Shown here: positions 16,446 through 25,097 of the stretch, piece by piece | How positions within the stretch are numbered: position 1 is the first letter of the stretch | Layout: the number at the start of each line of letters is the position of its first letter | Assembly (NCBI GenBank): GCA_036653535.1 | Contig: JAVVTR010000006.1 | Location: 21,018 to 85,017, forward strand | Direction: 5' to 3' | DNA from: JAVVTR01 sp036653535 | GTDB taxonomy: Bacteria; Bacteroidota; Bacteroidia; Bacteroidales; P3 | Length of the DNA stretch: 64,000 nt | Program-made: the position numbers and the translations under genes | The notes under the pieces: generated by a model | Told to the model about the DNA's origin: nothing | Databases searched by the model: none | What the model saw: the letters and a program-made list of their open reading frames with translations, nothing else

Positions 16446-17207
16446 ATGACATCAACTTGCAAACACGGTTTGGATTTACCGAAGAGAGAAGAAAAACCTC
16501 GTAGTAATGGGGTAACTATGGTTATGGACAAAGGTTTAAGTTTTCGGCAAGCGGAAGATTTAGTGGATTCTTGCGGGCATATCATCGATTTTGTAAAATT
16601 AGGGTTTGGAACCTCTATATTTACCAATAGAGCCGACGAAAAGATAGCTTTGTATAAAAAATCTGGAATACATCCCTATTTGGGAGGCACTTTGTTTGAA
16701 GCTTTTATAAAGCAAAATAAATTCGATCAATATAGAAGTTTGTTAGATCGTTGGAAGTTAGATACCGTAGAAGTTTCGGATGGATCCTTAGCCATTCCGA
16801 CAGAAGAAAAATGCAAGTATATCTCTATTTTGGCCAAAGATCATATCGTTTTATCGGAAGTGGGATCCAAAGACGCCAAGAAAGAAATTTTGGCCGAAAA
16901 TTGGGTAAGCATGATGCAAACCGAATTAGAAGCAGGCTCTTTTTTAGTTATTGCAGAGGCTCGGGAGGGCGGAAATGTGGGAATTTGTATGAGCGATGGT
17001 TCCATTCACGTTTCTTTGATTGATGCTATTTTCGCTTCTATTCCAGAAGAAAAAGTATTATGGGAAGCTCCCATGAAAGCACAGCAAATATGGTTTATTA
17101 AGCGTTTTGGGAACAATGTGAATTTGGGAAATATAGCTCAAAACGAAGTAGTTGCTTTAGAAACATTAAGGAATGGTCTTAGAGGAGATACATTTCATTT
17201 GTTTTAA
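16446..17207 (+). CDS. Phosphosulfolactate synthase, ComA family
   Basis: ComA joins sulfite and phosphoenolpyruvate to give (2R)-phospho-3-sulfolactate, the first step of coenzyme M synthesis in methanogens. This 253-residue protein has family features: GVTMVMDKGLSFRQAEDLV, the HIIDFVKLGFGTS strand-loop, the TVEVSDGSLAIP metal/substrate segment and VIAEAREGGNVGI. Homologues occur widely in Bacteroidota that make no coenzyme M, so the real product there is uncertain. It lies 19 bp after the TPR gene and 13 bp before aroE. Confidence 0.82.
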   Translation: MTSTCKHGLDLPKREEKPRSNGVTMVMDKGLSFRQAEDLVDSCGHIIDFVKLGFGTSIFTNRADEKIALYKKSGIHPYLGGTLFEAFIKQNKFDQYRSLLDRWKLDTVEVSDGSLAIPTEEKCKYISILAKDHIVLSEVGSKDAKKEILAENWVSMMQTELEAGSFLVIAEAREGGNVGICMSDGSIHVSLIDAIFASIPEEKVLWEAPMKAQQIWFIKRFGNNVNLGNIAQNEVVALETLRNGLRGDTFHLF

Positions 17208-17220
17208 ATAAAACGATCGG

Positions 17221-18099
17221 ATGCAAGCGGAAGAAAAGCATATCTATGGTTTATTAGGCTATCCTTTGGAACACTCGTTTTCCAAGAAATATTTTGAAAA
17301 AAAATTTCAAGAGGAGGGCCTTTTAAACTATAGCTATCAAAATTTCGCTTTAGAAAAGCTCTCCCCAAATTTAAATGAAATTTTATCCAATCCCTGTATT
17401 CAAGGGTTTAATGTAACTATTCCGTATAAAAAGGCTATTATTCCTTATTTATCGACTTTGAGTATGGAGGCCCAATCTATAGGAGCAGTCAATGTAGTTA
17501 AAGTGCTAAAAAATGGTAATTTGTGTGGTTATAATACCGATTGTATAGGTTTTTATAAAAGTTTATTGCCCTATTTATCTTCTTTTTCGGATAGAACCAA
17601 CCAAAGAGCCCTGATTTTTGGAAACGGAGGTGTTTCACAGGCTATACAATTTGTATTTAAAAAATTAAAAATAGATTTTTTGGTAGTAAGTCGAAGTGGA
17701 AGTCTAAGTGAAAGTCGAAGTGAAAGTCTAAGTGGAAGTCTAAGTGGAAGTCGAAGTGGAAGTCGAAGTGAAAGTTCCCAAAAAAGTTCGTCTTTCTCTT
17801 TGCTGTCTGCAAATTCGATTTTAAGCTATAAAGAATTGAATAAAGAAATATTAAGTTCCTATACTATACTTGTAAATGCCACCCCCTTAGGCATGTATCC
17901 CTTGGTAGAGAATAGTCTTCCAATTTCTTACGAACATATAAACCCCCAGTGTTTGGCTTACGATTTAATTTACAATCCAGAAACGACTTTGTTTTTGAAA
18001 CGATGTGCTTTACAGGGTGCAAGCATAAAAAACGGATTAGAAATGCTACACTTACAAGCGCAGGCCGCATGGGATATATGGAAAGCCCCCGAAGTCTAA
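17221..18099 (+). CDS. aroE: Shikimate dehydrogenase with a Ser-rich repeat insert
   Basis: AroE reduces 3-dehydroshikimate with NADPH in aromatic amino acid synthesis. The N-terminal substrate domain has GYPLEHSFSKKYF and NVTIPYKKAIIPYL with the catalytic Lys near residue 70; GYNTDCIGF supplies the Asp. The Rossmann part begins FGNGGVSQAIQF, and VVSR provides the basic residue after beta-2. Directly after that strand, residues of form S(R/L)S(G/E) repeat seven times (DNA 17689-17772) before normal sequence resumes at LSYKELNKEIL. The rest (INATPLGMYP-like NATPLGMYP, GLEMLHLQA) is intact. The insert accounts for the length of 292 residues. The stop overlaps the convergent EEP gene by 4 bp. 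Confidence 0.9.
   Translation: MQAEEKHIYGLLGYPLEHSFSKKYFEKKFQEEGLLNYSYQNFALEKLSPNLNEILSNPCIQGFNVTIPYKKAIIPYLSTLSMEAQSIGAVNVVKVLKNGNLCGYNTDCIGFYKSLLPYLSSFSDRTNQRALIFGNGGVSQAIQFVFKKLKIDFLVVSRSGSLSESRSESLSGSLSGSRSGSRSESSQKSSSFSLLSANSILSYKELNKEILSSYTILVNATPLGMYPLVENSLPISYEHINPQCLAYDLIYNPETTLFLKRCALQGASIKNGLEMLHLQAQAAWDIWKAPEV
17689..17772 (+). repeat. Seven 12-bp tandem repeats inside aroE
   Basis: Units of form AGTC(G/T)AAGTG(G/A)A run seven times in frame, each encoding S-R/L-S-G/E. The variation is restricted to three positions, and the period of 12 keeps the frame. Confidence 0.9.
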
Positions 18100-19229
18100 T
18101 GTAGCTTTTTTTTGTTTTTTGTCCAAGAAAAAGCGGCTGCAATAGGACGATGATCGGCATAGTTTACATAAAAAGTTTTGAACCATAAAGGACAAAAGGG
18201 GCCTTTGTAAAAAATATAATCTATGCGGTAGGAAGGGAAAATACCTTTATAGGTTTGTCCTAATCCTCGTCCTTTTTCACAGAACGCATCTTCAAGCAGA
18301 GACCCAAAGCGGTGATAAGAATAAGACACTGGATTCTCGTTCATATCGCCACAAAGGAAAGTAGGGTAGGGAGATAGGCTTAGATGATTTTCTATTTTTT
18401 CCACTTGTTTTTCTCGTTTAATGGAGGCATTACCCAACTTACCTATAATCTTTTTCAATCCTTGACGATATTTTAAATCCTTGTGGGTAGGACTGGTAGT
18501 GATTTTTTGATAAAACGTTTGATCCTTTTTGTCGAATCGATTAGAAGCTAAGTGCATATTATATACCCTAAGTGTATCGTTCTGTATTAATAAATCGGCA
18601 AAAACGATATCAAATTTGGAGAGACCCTCCAAGCTACCCTCTTTTATAATAGGATATTTGGAAAAAATAATATTTCCGTAATAGAATTTTTTGTTTGCTT
18701 CGGCTTGTGTGTGATATATATATCCATTTTTCTTTAGTATTGGGGAAACCAAAAAGCGTAAATCCTTGCTTTCGTAATATTCCTGCAAGCAAATAATATC
18801 AGAATTTTGTTCGGATAAAAAATTCAATATATCGTTTTTTGTTTTTCCTCTTACTGGATTAATATATTGGTAATAATCCAATAAGCAAACATTGTAGGAA
18901 AGTATTTTTAGGGAATTTTGCTGTTCTCTTTCCTCCAAGTTAGCTTTGGGAGCAAAGTGTATAAAATGAGATATATTACCTACATTCAACAATATAGCGA
19001 AAAAGAAAATAAGGCAACGGCGTCGGAGAAAAAAAAGATAAATTAGACCAAAAACAAGAGCCCCCACTACTAAAAGCGGAAAGGCCAAACCAAAAATTCC
19101 TGGAATCCACAAAATAGATGGTTTTATAAAGGAGCAGAGGAAGGAGCCCAACAAACCCAATGGAATAAAAGCCGCCACTAAGAAAAGGCAAACTCCAAGA
19201 AAAGTAATACGTTTGTTGTTTTTCTCCAT
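18096..19229 (-). CDS. Endonuclease/exonuclease/phosphatase (EEP) family membrane protein
   Basis: Three hydrophobic segments at about residues 9-33, 38-64 and 70-85 anchor the protein. The EEP domain follows with LSYNVCLLDYYQY, IICLQEYYESK (catalytic Glu), YNMHLAS, LCGDMNENPVSYSYHR and a final YADHRPIAAAF (Asp-His). This order is the family's phosphodiesterase active site. The length, 377 residues, and topology match the Bacteroidota EEP proteins that usually follow rhomboid protease genes. Here it lies one base after a short ORF that resembles only a rhomboid tail. The substrate is not known. Confidence 0.87.
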   Translation of the reverse strand: MEKNNKRITFLGVCLFLVAAFIPLGLLGSFLCSFIKPSILWIPGIFGLAFPLLVVGALVFGLIYLFFLRRRCLIFFFAILLNVGNISHFIHFAPKANLEEREQQNSLKILSYNVCLLDYYQYINPVRGKTKNDILNFLSEQNSDIICLQEYYESKDLRFLVSPILKKNGYIYHTQAEANKKFYYGNIIFSKYPIIKEGSLEGLSKFDIVFADLLIQNDTLRVYNMHLASNRFDKKDQTFYQKITTSPTHKDLKYRQGLKKIIGKLGNASIKREKQVEKIENHLSLSPYPTFLCGDMNENPVSYSYHRFGSLLEDAFCEKGRGLGQTYKGIFPSYRIDYIFYKGPFCPLWFKTFYVNYADHRPIAAAFSWTKNKKKLH

Positions 19230-19230
19230 A

Positions 19231-19458
19231 TTATTTTAAAAAGGAGCTTTGGCTGTATTGGGTTAAAAATTTTTTTTCCGATTTGCAAAGGCTGTCTTTT
19301 CCGTGTTTTTGTATTTTGTCGAGTAAAGAGAGCGCATAAATTTCTTGTTCTTTGCGCAAAATATTATATTGCTCATCGGAAAATTTTTTTCCACTTAAAT
19401 CCACAAAACGCTTAGAAGGTTTAAGTCTTATTTTTTTCCAAAAACAAAAGGAGAACAT
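19231..19458 (-). CDS. Orphan rhomboid C-terminal-like domain (DUF6576-type), 75 aa
   Basis: The 75-residue product has the pattern SDEQYNILRKEQEIY, ALSLLDKIQKHGKDSLCKSE and KKFLTQ. This resembles the short helical tail (DUF6576) found at the C-terminus of Bacteroidota rhomboid intramembrane proteases. No membrane segments or GxSG/H catalytic motifs precede it, and the upstream 395 bp contain no rhomboid remnant that I can see. Being directly upstream of the EEP gene fits the usual rhomboid-EEP order. It is therefore probably what is left after loss of the protease core, or a very short stand-alone protein. A TACCTTTG element at 19584-19591 could drive it. Confidence 0.5.
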   Translation of the reverse strand: MFSFCFWKKIRLKPSKRFVDLSGKKFSDEQYNILRKEQEIYALSLLDKIQKHGKDSLCKSEKKFLTQYSQSSFLK

Positions 19459-19583
19459 ATAAAAAGTTTTGAGTAAAATGAAACAATTTATTAACTTGCT
19501 TGCAAGCGGTTTAGTAGACTAGTTTAAAGTCTAAAATACAAAGTCTTCTCCTAGGAGAAACTTATTGAAAAACACTATAAGGA

Positions 19584-19591
19584 CAAAGGTA
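19584..19591 (-). promoter_or_regulatory. Candidate -7 element for the 75-aa gene and EEP gene
   Basis: The reverse complement is TACCTTTG. The position expected for -33 reads TTTC instead of TTTG. The leader would be about 120 bases and includes the TTCTCCTAGGAGAA palindrome. Confidence 0.45.
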
Positions 19592-19758
19592 CAGAAAAAT
19601 TTAATAATTTGGAAATGGAATAGGAAGTACATAGCAACTTATATCTTATAGGATTTCCTTGAATTAAAAATGGAGTTTATCCCTACTTTCCTTAGTAAGG
19701 CTAAGCACTAGAATATAATTTTCGCATAGGTTTCTATTTTACTTTAACTATTTTATTT

Positions 19759-19766
19759 TAACTTTG
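19759..19766 (+). promoter_or_regulatory. Candidate -7 element for the acyl-CoA reductase gene
   Basis: TAACTTTG matches TAnnTTTG about 88 bases before the ATG. The -33 region is T-rich without a clean TTTG. Confidence 0.4.
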
Positions 19767-19853
19767 CTTTTCTTAAGGGCAAAAGCAGAGAAAATGGGTA
19801 AAACATTTAGATAAAGATTTTGGGGATGACCATCTTAAAATGAAGTAAAAAGT

Positions 19854-20897
19854 ATGAATTTAGAAGCGAGAATAAAAGCCTTTGCCTCCTTAGGAGCCTA
19901 TCTTCTCCAACAAGAGGGAGACAGGTCTTTAGAAGTCGTCAAAGAACAGGCGATGGCTAAAAATGTTTTTTTTACGATAGAAAATATAAATAAAGCCATT
20001 GGGGAATGGGCTCGCTTATTAAGCGAGGAAAATATACGACAATGGCTTAAACCCTATAACTTAGAAAAACAAGAGCTAAACTTGTTAAAACCAAGGGTAG
20101 CCATTGTTATGGCCGGGAATATTCCCTTAGTTGGGTTTCACGATTTTTTATCGGTACTCCTTTCCGGAAAGAGAGTTTTAGTAAAACTTTCTTCACAGGA
20201 TCCCTATTTGTTACCTTTTCTCTCTGAAAAGCTCCTTAGTTTTACTGCAGAGAAAGATAGGAAGATACTATCGGATTCCATCTCCTTTACGAAAGATAAA
20301 CTTATTGATTTTGATGCGATTATTGCCACTGGCAGTGGCAATACTTCTCGCTATTTCGATTACTATTTTGGGAAATATCCTCATATTATTCGGCACCATC
20401 GGAATGGGTGTGCTGTTTTAGATGGTAGCCAAACGGAGCAAGAATTAACAGCGCTTTGCGAAGATATGTTTACCTATTTTGGTTTGGGCTGCAGAAGTGT
20501 TTCTAAGTTATATTTGCCTGATAAATATGATATTCAACATCTTTTATCGGTTTCTGAAAATTTTTCACAAAAACTAATTACCCATTCTGCCTACAAAAAC
20601 AATTACGATTATTATAAATCTATTTTACTTATTAATAGGGAAAAGCATTTGGATACAGGAGGCGTTTTATGGAAGGAATCCATAGAGTTGGCTTCCCCAT
20701 TGTCTATGATTTATTATGAATATTACCAAGATAAGGCTTCTGTAGAAAAAACGCTGTTTGAAAATAAAGAAAGAATACAGTGTGTAGTAGGGAATATAAA
20801 AGGGGCTTGTGCCTTTGGAACCGCACAAAAGCCAGCCTTATGGGAGTATGCCGATGAGTTAGATGTTTTGCATTTTTTGCAAAAACTTACGATATGA
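19854..20897 (+). CDS. LuxC-like acyl-CoA reductase
   Basis: The 347-residue protein matches the acyl-CoA reductase/LuxC family within the aldehyde dehydrogenase superfamily, which reduces acyl-CoA or acyl thioesters to aldehydes with NAD(P)H. Recognisable parts are RVAIVMAGNIPLVGFHDFLS, GKRVLVKLSSQDPYL, the IIATGSGNTSRYFDYYF nucleotide-binding region and the YFGLGCRSVSKLYLP block, which contains the probable catalytic cysteine near residue 216. No membrane segment is present. In other Bacteroidota it neighbours a ferredoxin and serC; neither is here. The physiological acyl substrate is unknown. Confidence 0.75.
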   Translation: MNLEARIKAFASLGAYLLQQEGDRSLEVVKEQAMAKNVFFTIENINKAIGEWARLLSEENIRQWLKPYNLEKQELNLLKPRVAIVMAGNIPLVGFHDFLSVLLSGKRVLVKLSSQDPYLLPFLSEKLLSFTAEKDRKILSDSISFTKDKLIDFDAIIATGSGNTSRYFDYYFGKYPHIIRHHRNGCAVLDGSQTEQELTALCEDMFTYFGLGCRSVSKLYLPDKYDIQHLLSVSENFSQKLITHSAYKNNYDYYKSILLINREKHLDTGGVLWKESIELASPLSMIYYEYYQDKASVEKTLFENKERIQCVVGNIKGACAFGTAQKPALWEYADELDVLHFLQKLTI

Positions 20898-20929
20898 TTT
20901 GGAAAAAATAAAAAAAGAAATTACCTTTG
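20898..20929 (+). promoter_or_regulatory. Bacteroidetes promoter for rpmE2
   Basis: TTTG at 20898-20901, exactly 20 bases, then TACCTTTG at 20922-20929. The predicted start near 20933 leaves a 27-base leader. Confidence 0.8.
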
Positions 20930-20959
20930 CACTCTTGAATTGAGAAAATACAGATAGAA

Positions 20960-21229
20960 ATGAAAAAAGACATTCACCCCTCAGACTACAGATTGGTCGT
21001 TTTTAAAGATATGTCGAACGACTACTCTTTTATGTGTAGATCGACCGTTAAAACTAATGATACCGTTAAGTGGGAAGACGGCAAGGAATATCCTTTAGTG
21101 AAATTAGAAATTTCCAGTGCTTCGCATCCATTTTTTACCGGAAAAGTAAAATTGGTAGATACCGCCGGACGAGTAGATAAATTCATGAATAAGTATCAAA
21201 AACACATGGATAATAGAAAGACAAATTAA
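20960..21229 (+). CDS. rpmE2: 50S ribosomal protein L31, type B
   Basis: The 89-residue protein starts MKKDIHPSDYRLVVFKDMS and contains SSASHPFFTG and VDTAGRVDKFMNKYQK, the hallmarks of type B L31. It lacks the CxxC zinc ribbon of type A L31, leaving a single cysteine. It is monocistronic, with a consensus promoter and a strong terminator. Confidence 0.95.
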   Translation: MKKDIHPSDYRLVVFKDMSNDYSFMCRSTVKTNDTVKWEDGKEYPLVKLEISSASHPFFTGKVKLVDTAGRVDKFMNKYQKHMDNRKTN

Positions 21230-21251
21230 AAAATAGTCTTTTCTCTATAAA

Positions 21252-21285
21252 AAAAAGCGGATACCGTGAGGTTTTCCGCTTTTTT
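21252..21285 (+). terminator. Rho-independent terminator after rpmE2
   Basis: AAAAAGCGGA (21252-21261) pairs with TCCGCTTTTT (21275-21284), and an inner ACC-GTGA-GGT stem caps it. A T-run completes the terminator. Confidence 0.9.
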
Positions 21286-21302
21286 ATTTATGTTTTAAGC
21301 CG

Positions 21303-21310
21303 TATATTTG
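21303..21310 (+). promoter_or_regulatory. Candidate -7 element for the GlmU-like gene
   Basis: TATATTTG matches TAnnTTTG, 25 bases before the ATG at 21336. The -33 position falls in the T-run of the rpmE2 terminator. Confidence 0.5.
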
Positions 21311-21335
21311 CAAGATTATTAAAAATACAAACCTA

Positions 21336-22517
21336 ATGAACTATATTCTTTTTGATGACGGATTAATTAGAACTCAGTTATTGCCCTTTACCTTTACACG
21401 TCCAATTGCTGAAATTCGAGTTGGTATTTTAACCATTAGTGAAAAATGGAAAATTTTATTGGGAAGTAGTGTTTCTATTCTTACTGAAAACTATCTTTCT
21501 GAGAAATATCCTTTAGTACAAAAAAAACAAAATGTACTTATTAATTCTTCTATTATCCCCGATGAAAAATTGGTAGATGCAATCAAAAAACTGAAGAGCA
21601 ATCAAGCTCTTTCTTTTGAAGATTCTATTATTGCCTATAGAATAGGTGGAGATGAAATGAATAAAATGGGAGAAGAAAATGTAGAGGCCATGGAAGAAAT
21701 TGAATATCGAGATGGCTTTGCTCAAATTCAGAATGTATGGGATATATTCCTGCTTAATGGAGCACAAATACGTTTAGATTACGAGCGTATTACAGCAGGA
21801 CGAAACTCTCAAAAGTGTAGTAAAACCAATAGAGTATCTTCTGCCGACCATATTTTTATAGAAGAAGACTGCCATATAGAAAATGCTTATTTAAATGCAG
21901 ATCAAGGACCTATTTACATTGGGAAAAATGTAGAAATTATGGAGGGAGCCATGTTAAGAGGGCCCTTATCTATAGGAGAAGGTTCTGTAATTAAAATGGG
22001 AGCTAAAATATATGGAGATACCACTTTCGGCCCTCATTGTAAAATAGGAGGGGAAGTGTCTAATAGTGTTATCTTTGGCTATAGTAATAAAGCCCATGAT
22101 GGCTATTTAGGCAATGCCGTTATAGGAGAATGGTGTAATTTAGGAGCCGATACCAACGCCTCTAATTTAAAAAACGATTACACCAACGTAAAGGTTTGGA
22201 GCTATACTGCCGATACCTTTGTTCCTACGGAGGAAATATTTTGCGGTTTATTTATGGGCGATTATTCTAAGTCGGCCATAAATACGATGTTTAATACAGG
22301 TTCTGTGGTAGGGGTTTGTGCAAATATTTTCGGATCCGGCTTTCCGCGTCCCTTTACCCCTTCGTTTATGTGGGGAACCTTACCATATGATGTAGAAAAA
22401 GCGATAGAAACGGCAGAGAGAGTATGTGCACGACGACAAATAGAATTCTCGTCGGTAGATGCGGAAATATTGAGAAATATCTACCAAATGACCCATAAAA
22501 ACAGAAGTAAGAAGTAG
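21336..22517 (+). CDS. GlmU-like sugar nucleotidyltransferase / hexapeptide protein
   Basis: The 393-residue protein belongs to the Bacteroidota GlmU-like family. The N-terminus (MNYILFDDGLIRTQLLPFTF, TRPIAEIRVG) is a degenerate nucleotidyltransferase domain. The C-terminal half is a left-handed beta helix of hexapeptide repeats (IYIGKNVEIMEGAMLRG, IGEGSVIKMGAKIYGD, IGGEVSNSVIFG, AVIGEWCNLGADTN). Such proteins are thought to act in activated sugar synthesis, but the acceptor is not known. Ten base pairs separate it from lon, so the two may be co-transcribed. Confidence 0.8.
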   Translation: MNYILFDDGLIRTQLLPFTFTRPIAEIRVGILTISEKWKILLGSSVSILTENYLSEKYPLVQKKQNVLINSSIIPDEKLVDAIKKLKSNQALSFEDSIIAYRIGGDEMNKMGEENVEAMEEIEYRDGFAQIQNVWDIFLLNGAQIRLDYERITAGRNSQKCSKTNRVSSADHIFIEEDCHIENAYLNADQGPIYIGKNVEIMEGAMLRGPLSIGEGSVIKMGAKIYGDTTFGPHCKIGGEVSNSVIFGYSNKAHDGYLGNAVIGEWCNLGADTNASNLKNDYTNVKVWSYTADTFVPTEEIFCGLFMGDYSKSAINTMFNTGSVVGVCANIFGSGFPRPFTPSFMWGTLPYDVEKAIETAERVCARRQIEFSSVDAEILRNIYQMTHKNRSKK

Positions 22518-22527
22518 GAGAAAATAT

Positions 22528-25011
22528 ATGTTTAGAAAGAAAGGACTCGGAGATATTTCCGATATTTTATCCATGGAAACGGAGGCCGAATTCATCCCTT
22601 TAATTAGTAAGGAGGAAGAGGAAAATATGCAAAAGACCCTTATTCCAGAAGAGTTACCCATACTGCCCATACGCAATAATGTATTATTTCCAGGAGCCGT
22701 ATTACCTATAACCTTGGCCAGAGATAAGTCGATTAATTTAATAATGGATGCTTATAAGGCTAAAAAGCCTATAGGCGTTTTTTCTCAAAAAAATCAAAAC
22801 ACAGAAGAACCGGGTCAAAAAGACATACACACGGTAGGAACCATGGCTGTTATTGTGAAAACTTTGCGCATGCCCGATGGGAGCACCACAGTAATTATAC
22901 AAGGGAAAAGGCGTATAAAAATAACAGAATACACCCAAGAAGAACCTTATCTAAAAGCCAAAGTAAGTAATTACGATGATGTTCCGACCAAAAGCAAAAA
23001 ACAGGTTTTGATAGCCCCCTTAATGGATGCTGTCAAGGATTTGTTTGGTAAAATGCAAAAATTATCCAATCAGATATCCAACGAATCTTTATTTGCTGTT
23101 AATAATATAGATAGTCCGGATTTCTTACTGTATTTTATAGTTTCTGTTTTAGAAATTAGTCCCTTTGACAAGCAAAACGTATTAGAAAAGAAAAGCCTCC
23201 ACGAAAGAGCATATTTAGTATTAGGATTTTTAACCAAAAACCAGCAGGTCTTGGAATTGAGGTCACAAATACAAAATAAGGTTCAAGTAGATTTAGATAA
23301 GCAGCAGAGAGAGTATCTACTTCATCAGCAAATGAAAACCATTCAAGAAGAATTAGGTAGTTCTGGAGAGGAAGAAATACAAGAGCTAATTCATAAGGGC
23401 GAGTCTAAAAAATGGAGTACGGAAGTAAAAAAAGTTTTCGATAAAGAAATAGCCAAACTACAGCGTATTAATTCCATGTCGCCCGATTATTCCATTCAAC
23501 TCAATTATCTTAACACCTTTGTAGATTTGCCTTGGGGGGAATATACCGTAGATAAATACGATTTAAAAAGAGCTCGCAAGGTATTGGATAGAGACCATTT
23601 TGGTTTAGAAAAAGTAAAAGAGAGAGTGCTTTCTTATTTAGCAGTTTTAAAATTGAGAGGCGATATGAAATCGCCAATATTGTGTTTGTATGGACCTCCA
23701 GGAGTTGGTAAAACATCCTTAGGCAAGTCTATAGCCGAAGCCATGGGGCGTAAATACATTCGCATGTCTTTGGGTGGTTTGCACGATGAAGCAGAAATTA
23801 GAGGGCACCGGAAAACCTATGTTGGGGCCATGCCAGGACGTATTATTCAAAGTTTATTGAAAGTCAAAAGTTCGAATCCTGTATTTGTATTAGATGAAGT
23901 AGATAAGGTTTTGGGTAGAAGTATAGGTGGGGATCCGGCGGCGGCTATGTTAGAATTATTAGACCCGGAGCAGAATACAGCCTTTCATGATAATTTTTTA
24001 GAGATAGATTACGATTTATCGCGGGTTCTTTTTATTGCTACCGCTAATTCTTTAAATGAGATACATCCCGCTTTAAAAGATCGTATGGAAATAGTGGAGG
24101 TACCTGGTTATTTGGAAGAAGAAAAATTGCAGATAGCTAAAAAACACTTAGTTCCCAAGCAACTTAAAGAGCATGGCCTTAAAAAAAAGGACCTAAGTTT
24201 TTCAGATGATGTTATAAAGTATATTGTATCGAATTATACTCGAGAATCAGGGGTTCGTCAGTTAGAGAAACGACTTGCAGGGGTAATACGGTATCGTGCC
24301 AATGAAATAGTAGAAAAGCAGGAAGAAACACAGGAGGAAAAACAAAGCAAGCCGACTTTAAGTTTTTTGCATCGCATAGATAAAGAATATGTAAAAAAAG
24401 CCTTGGGAATAGAGACGTATAGTCATTCCGAGCGTTTGAAAGAAAATATGGCAGGGGTGGTTACTGGTTTAGCATGGACTTCTGCTGGGGGGGAGATACT
24501 ATTTATAGAAGCGGCCTTATCGCAGGGTAAAGGAACTATAAGTCTTACTGGTAATTTGGGAGAGGTGATGAAAGAATCGGCTACCTTAGCCTTGGAATAT
24601 ATAAAAGCCAATGCTACCAAATTGCACATATCCTCCGAATGTATAGAAAAAAGCAATGTGCATATACATGTACCAGAAGGAGCTACTCCTAAAGACGGTC
24701 CTTCGGCTGGAATGGCTATTTTTACCGCCATTGTTTCGGCCTTTACCAAACAAAAAGTTAGGGCGGATACGGCCATGACGGGCGAAATTACCTTAAGAGG
24801 GCAAACTATGCCTATTGGAGGGGTAAGAGAAAAGATATTGGCTGCTAAAAGAGCACGTATTGAGCGTATCGTTTTGTGTAAAGAAAATATACCTCAAATA
24901 GAAGAAATTCCGGAGGTTTATACTTCTGGTTTGCAGTTCTTTTTTGTAGATCAAATGGAAGAAATATTACCTTTAATTTTTGAAAAAACAGCCAAAAGTA
25001 AAAAAAATTAA
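22528..25011 (+). CDS. lon: ATP-dependent protease Lon
   Basis: Lon degrades misfolded and regulatory proteins in the cytoplasm. The LAN domain begins near residue 42 (LPILPIRNNVLFPGAVLPI). The AAA+ module has Walker A GPPGVGKT near residue 389 and Walker B VFVLDEVDK. The protease domain has the catalytic Ser in DGPSAGMAIF near residue 725 and Lys in GGVREKILAAKRA near residue 767. The length of 827 residues is standard for Bacteroidota. Confidence 0.97.
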   Translation: MFRKKGLGDISDILSMETEAEFIPLISKEEEENMQKTLIPEELPILPIRNNVLFPGAVLPITLARDKSINLIMDAYKAKKPIGVFSQKNQNTEEPGQKDIHTVGTMAVIVKTLRMPDGSTTVIIQGKRRIKITEYTQEEPYLKAKVSNYDDVPTKSKKQVLIAPLMDAVKDLFGKMQKLSNQISNESLFAVNNIDSPDFLLYFIVSVLEISPFDKQNVLEKKSLHERAYLVLGFLTKNQQVLELRSQIQNKVQVDLDKQQREYLLHQQMKTIQEELGSSGEEEIQELIHKGESKKWSTEVKKVFDKEIAKLQRINSMSPDYSIQLNYLNTFVDLPWGEYTVDKYDLKRARKVLDRDHFGLEKVKERVLSYLAVLKLRGDMKSPILCLYGPPGVGKTSLGKSIAEAMGRKYIRMSLGGLHDEAEIRGHRKTYVGAMPGRIIQSLLKVKSSNPVFVLDEVDKVLGRSIGGDPAAAMLELLDPEQNTAFHDNFLEIDYDLSRVLFIATANSLNEIHPALKDRMEIVEVPGYLEEEKLQIAKKHLVPKQLKEHGLKKKDLSFSDDVIKYIVSNYTRESGVRQLEKRLAGVIRYRANEIVEKQEETQEEKQSKPTLSFLHRIDKEYVKKALGIETYSHSERLKENMAGVVTGLAWTSAGGEILFIEAALSQGKGTISLTGNLGEVMKESATLALEYIKANATKLHISSECIEKSNVHIHVPEGATPKDGPSAGMAIFTAIVSAFTKQKVRADTAMTGEITLRGQTMPIGGVREKILAAKRARIERIVLCKENIPQIEEIPEVYTSGLQFFFVDQMEEILPLIFEKTAKSKKN

Positions 25012-25022
25012 AATAAGTTTTA

Positions 25023-25030
25023 TATATTTG
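25023..25030 (+). promoter_or_regulatory. Candidate -7 element for the T9SS cargo gene
   Basis: TATATTTG matches TAnnTTTG, 67 bases before the ATG at 25098. There is no TTTG at -33. Confidence 0.4.
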
Positions 25031-25097
25031 CACAATGAACTTTTATGTGAAGAGAAAATAAAAAAAATTATTATTAACAACAACAACAAGTAACACA

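Larger units (their letters stand above)
19459..19853. other. Intergenic region upstream of divergent genes
   Basis: No gene is visible in 395 bp. It contains a 14-bp perfect palindrome TTCTCCTAGGAGAA at 19546-19559, a minus-strand -7 element (reverse complement TACCTTTG) at 19584-19591, and a plus-strand -7 element TAACTTTG at 19759-19766. Confidence 0.5.
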
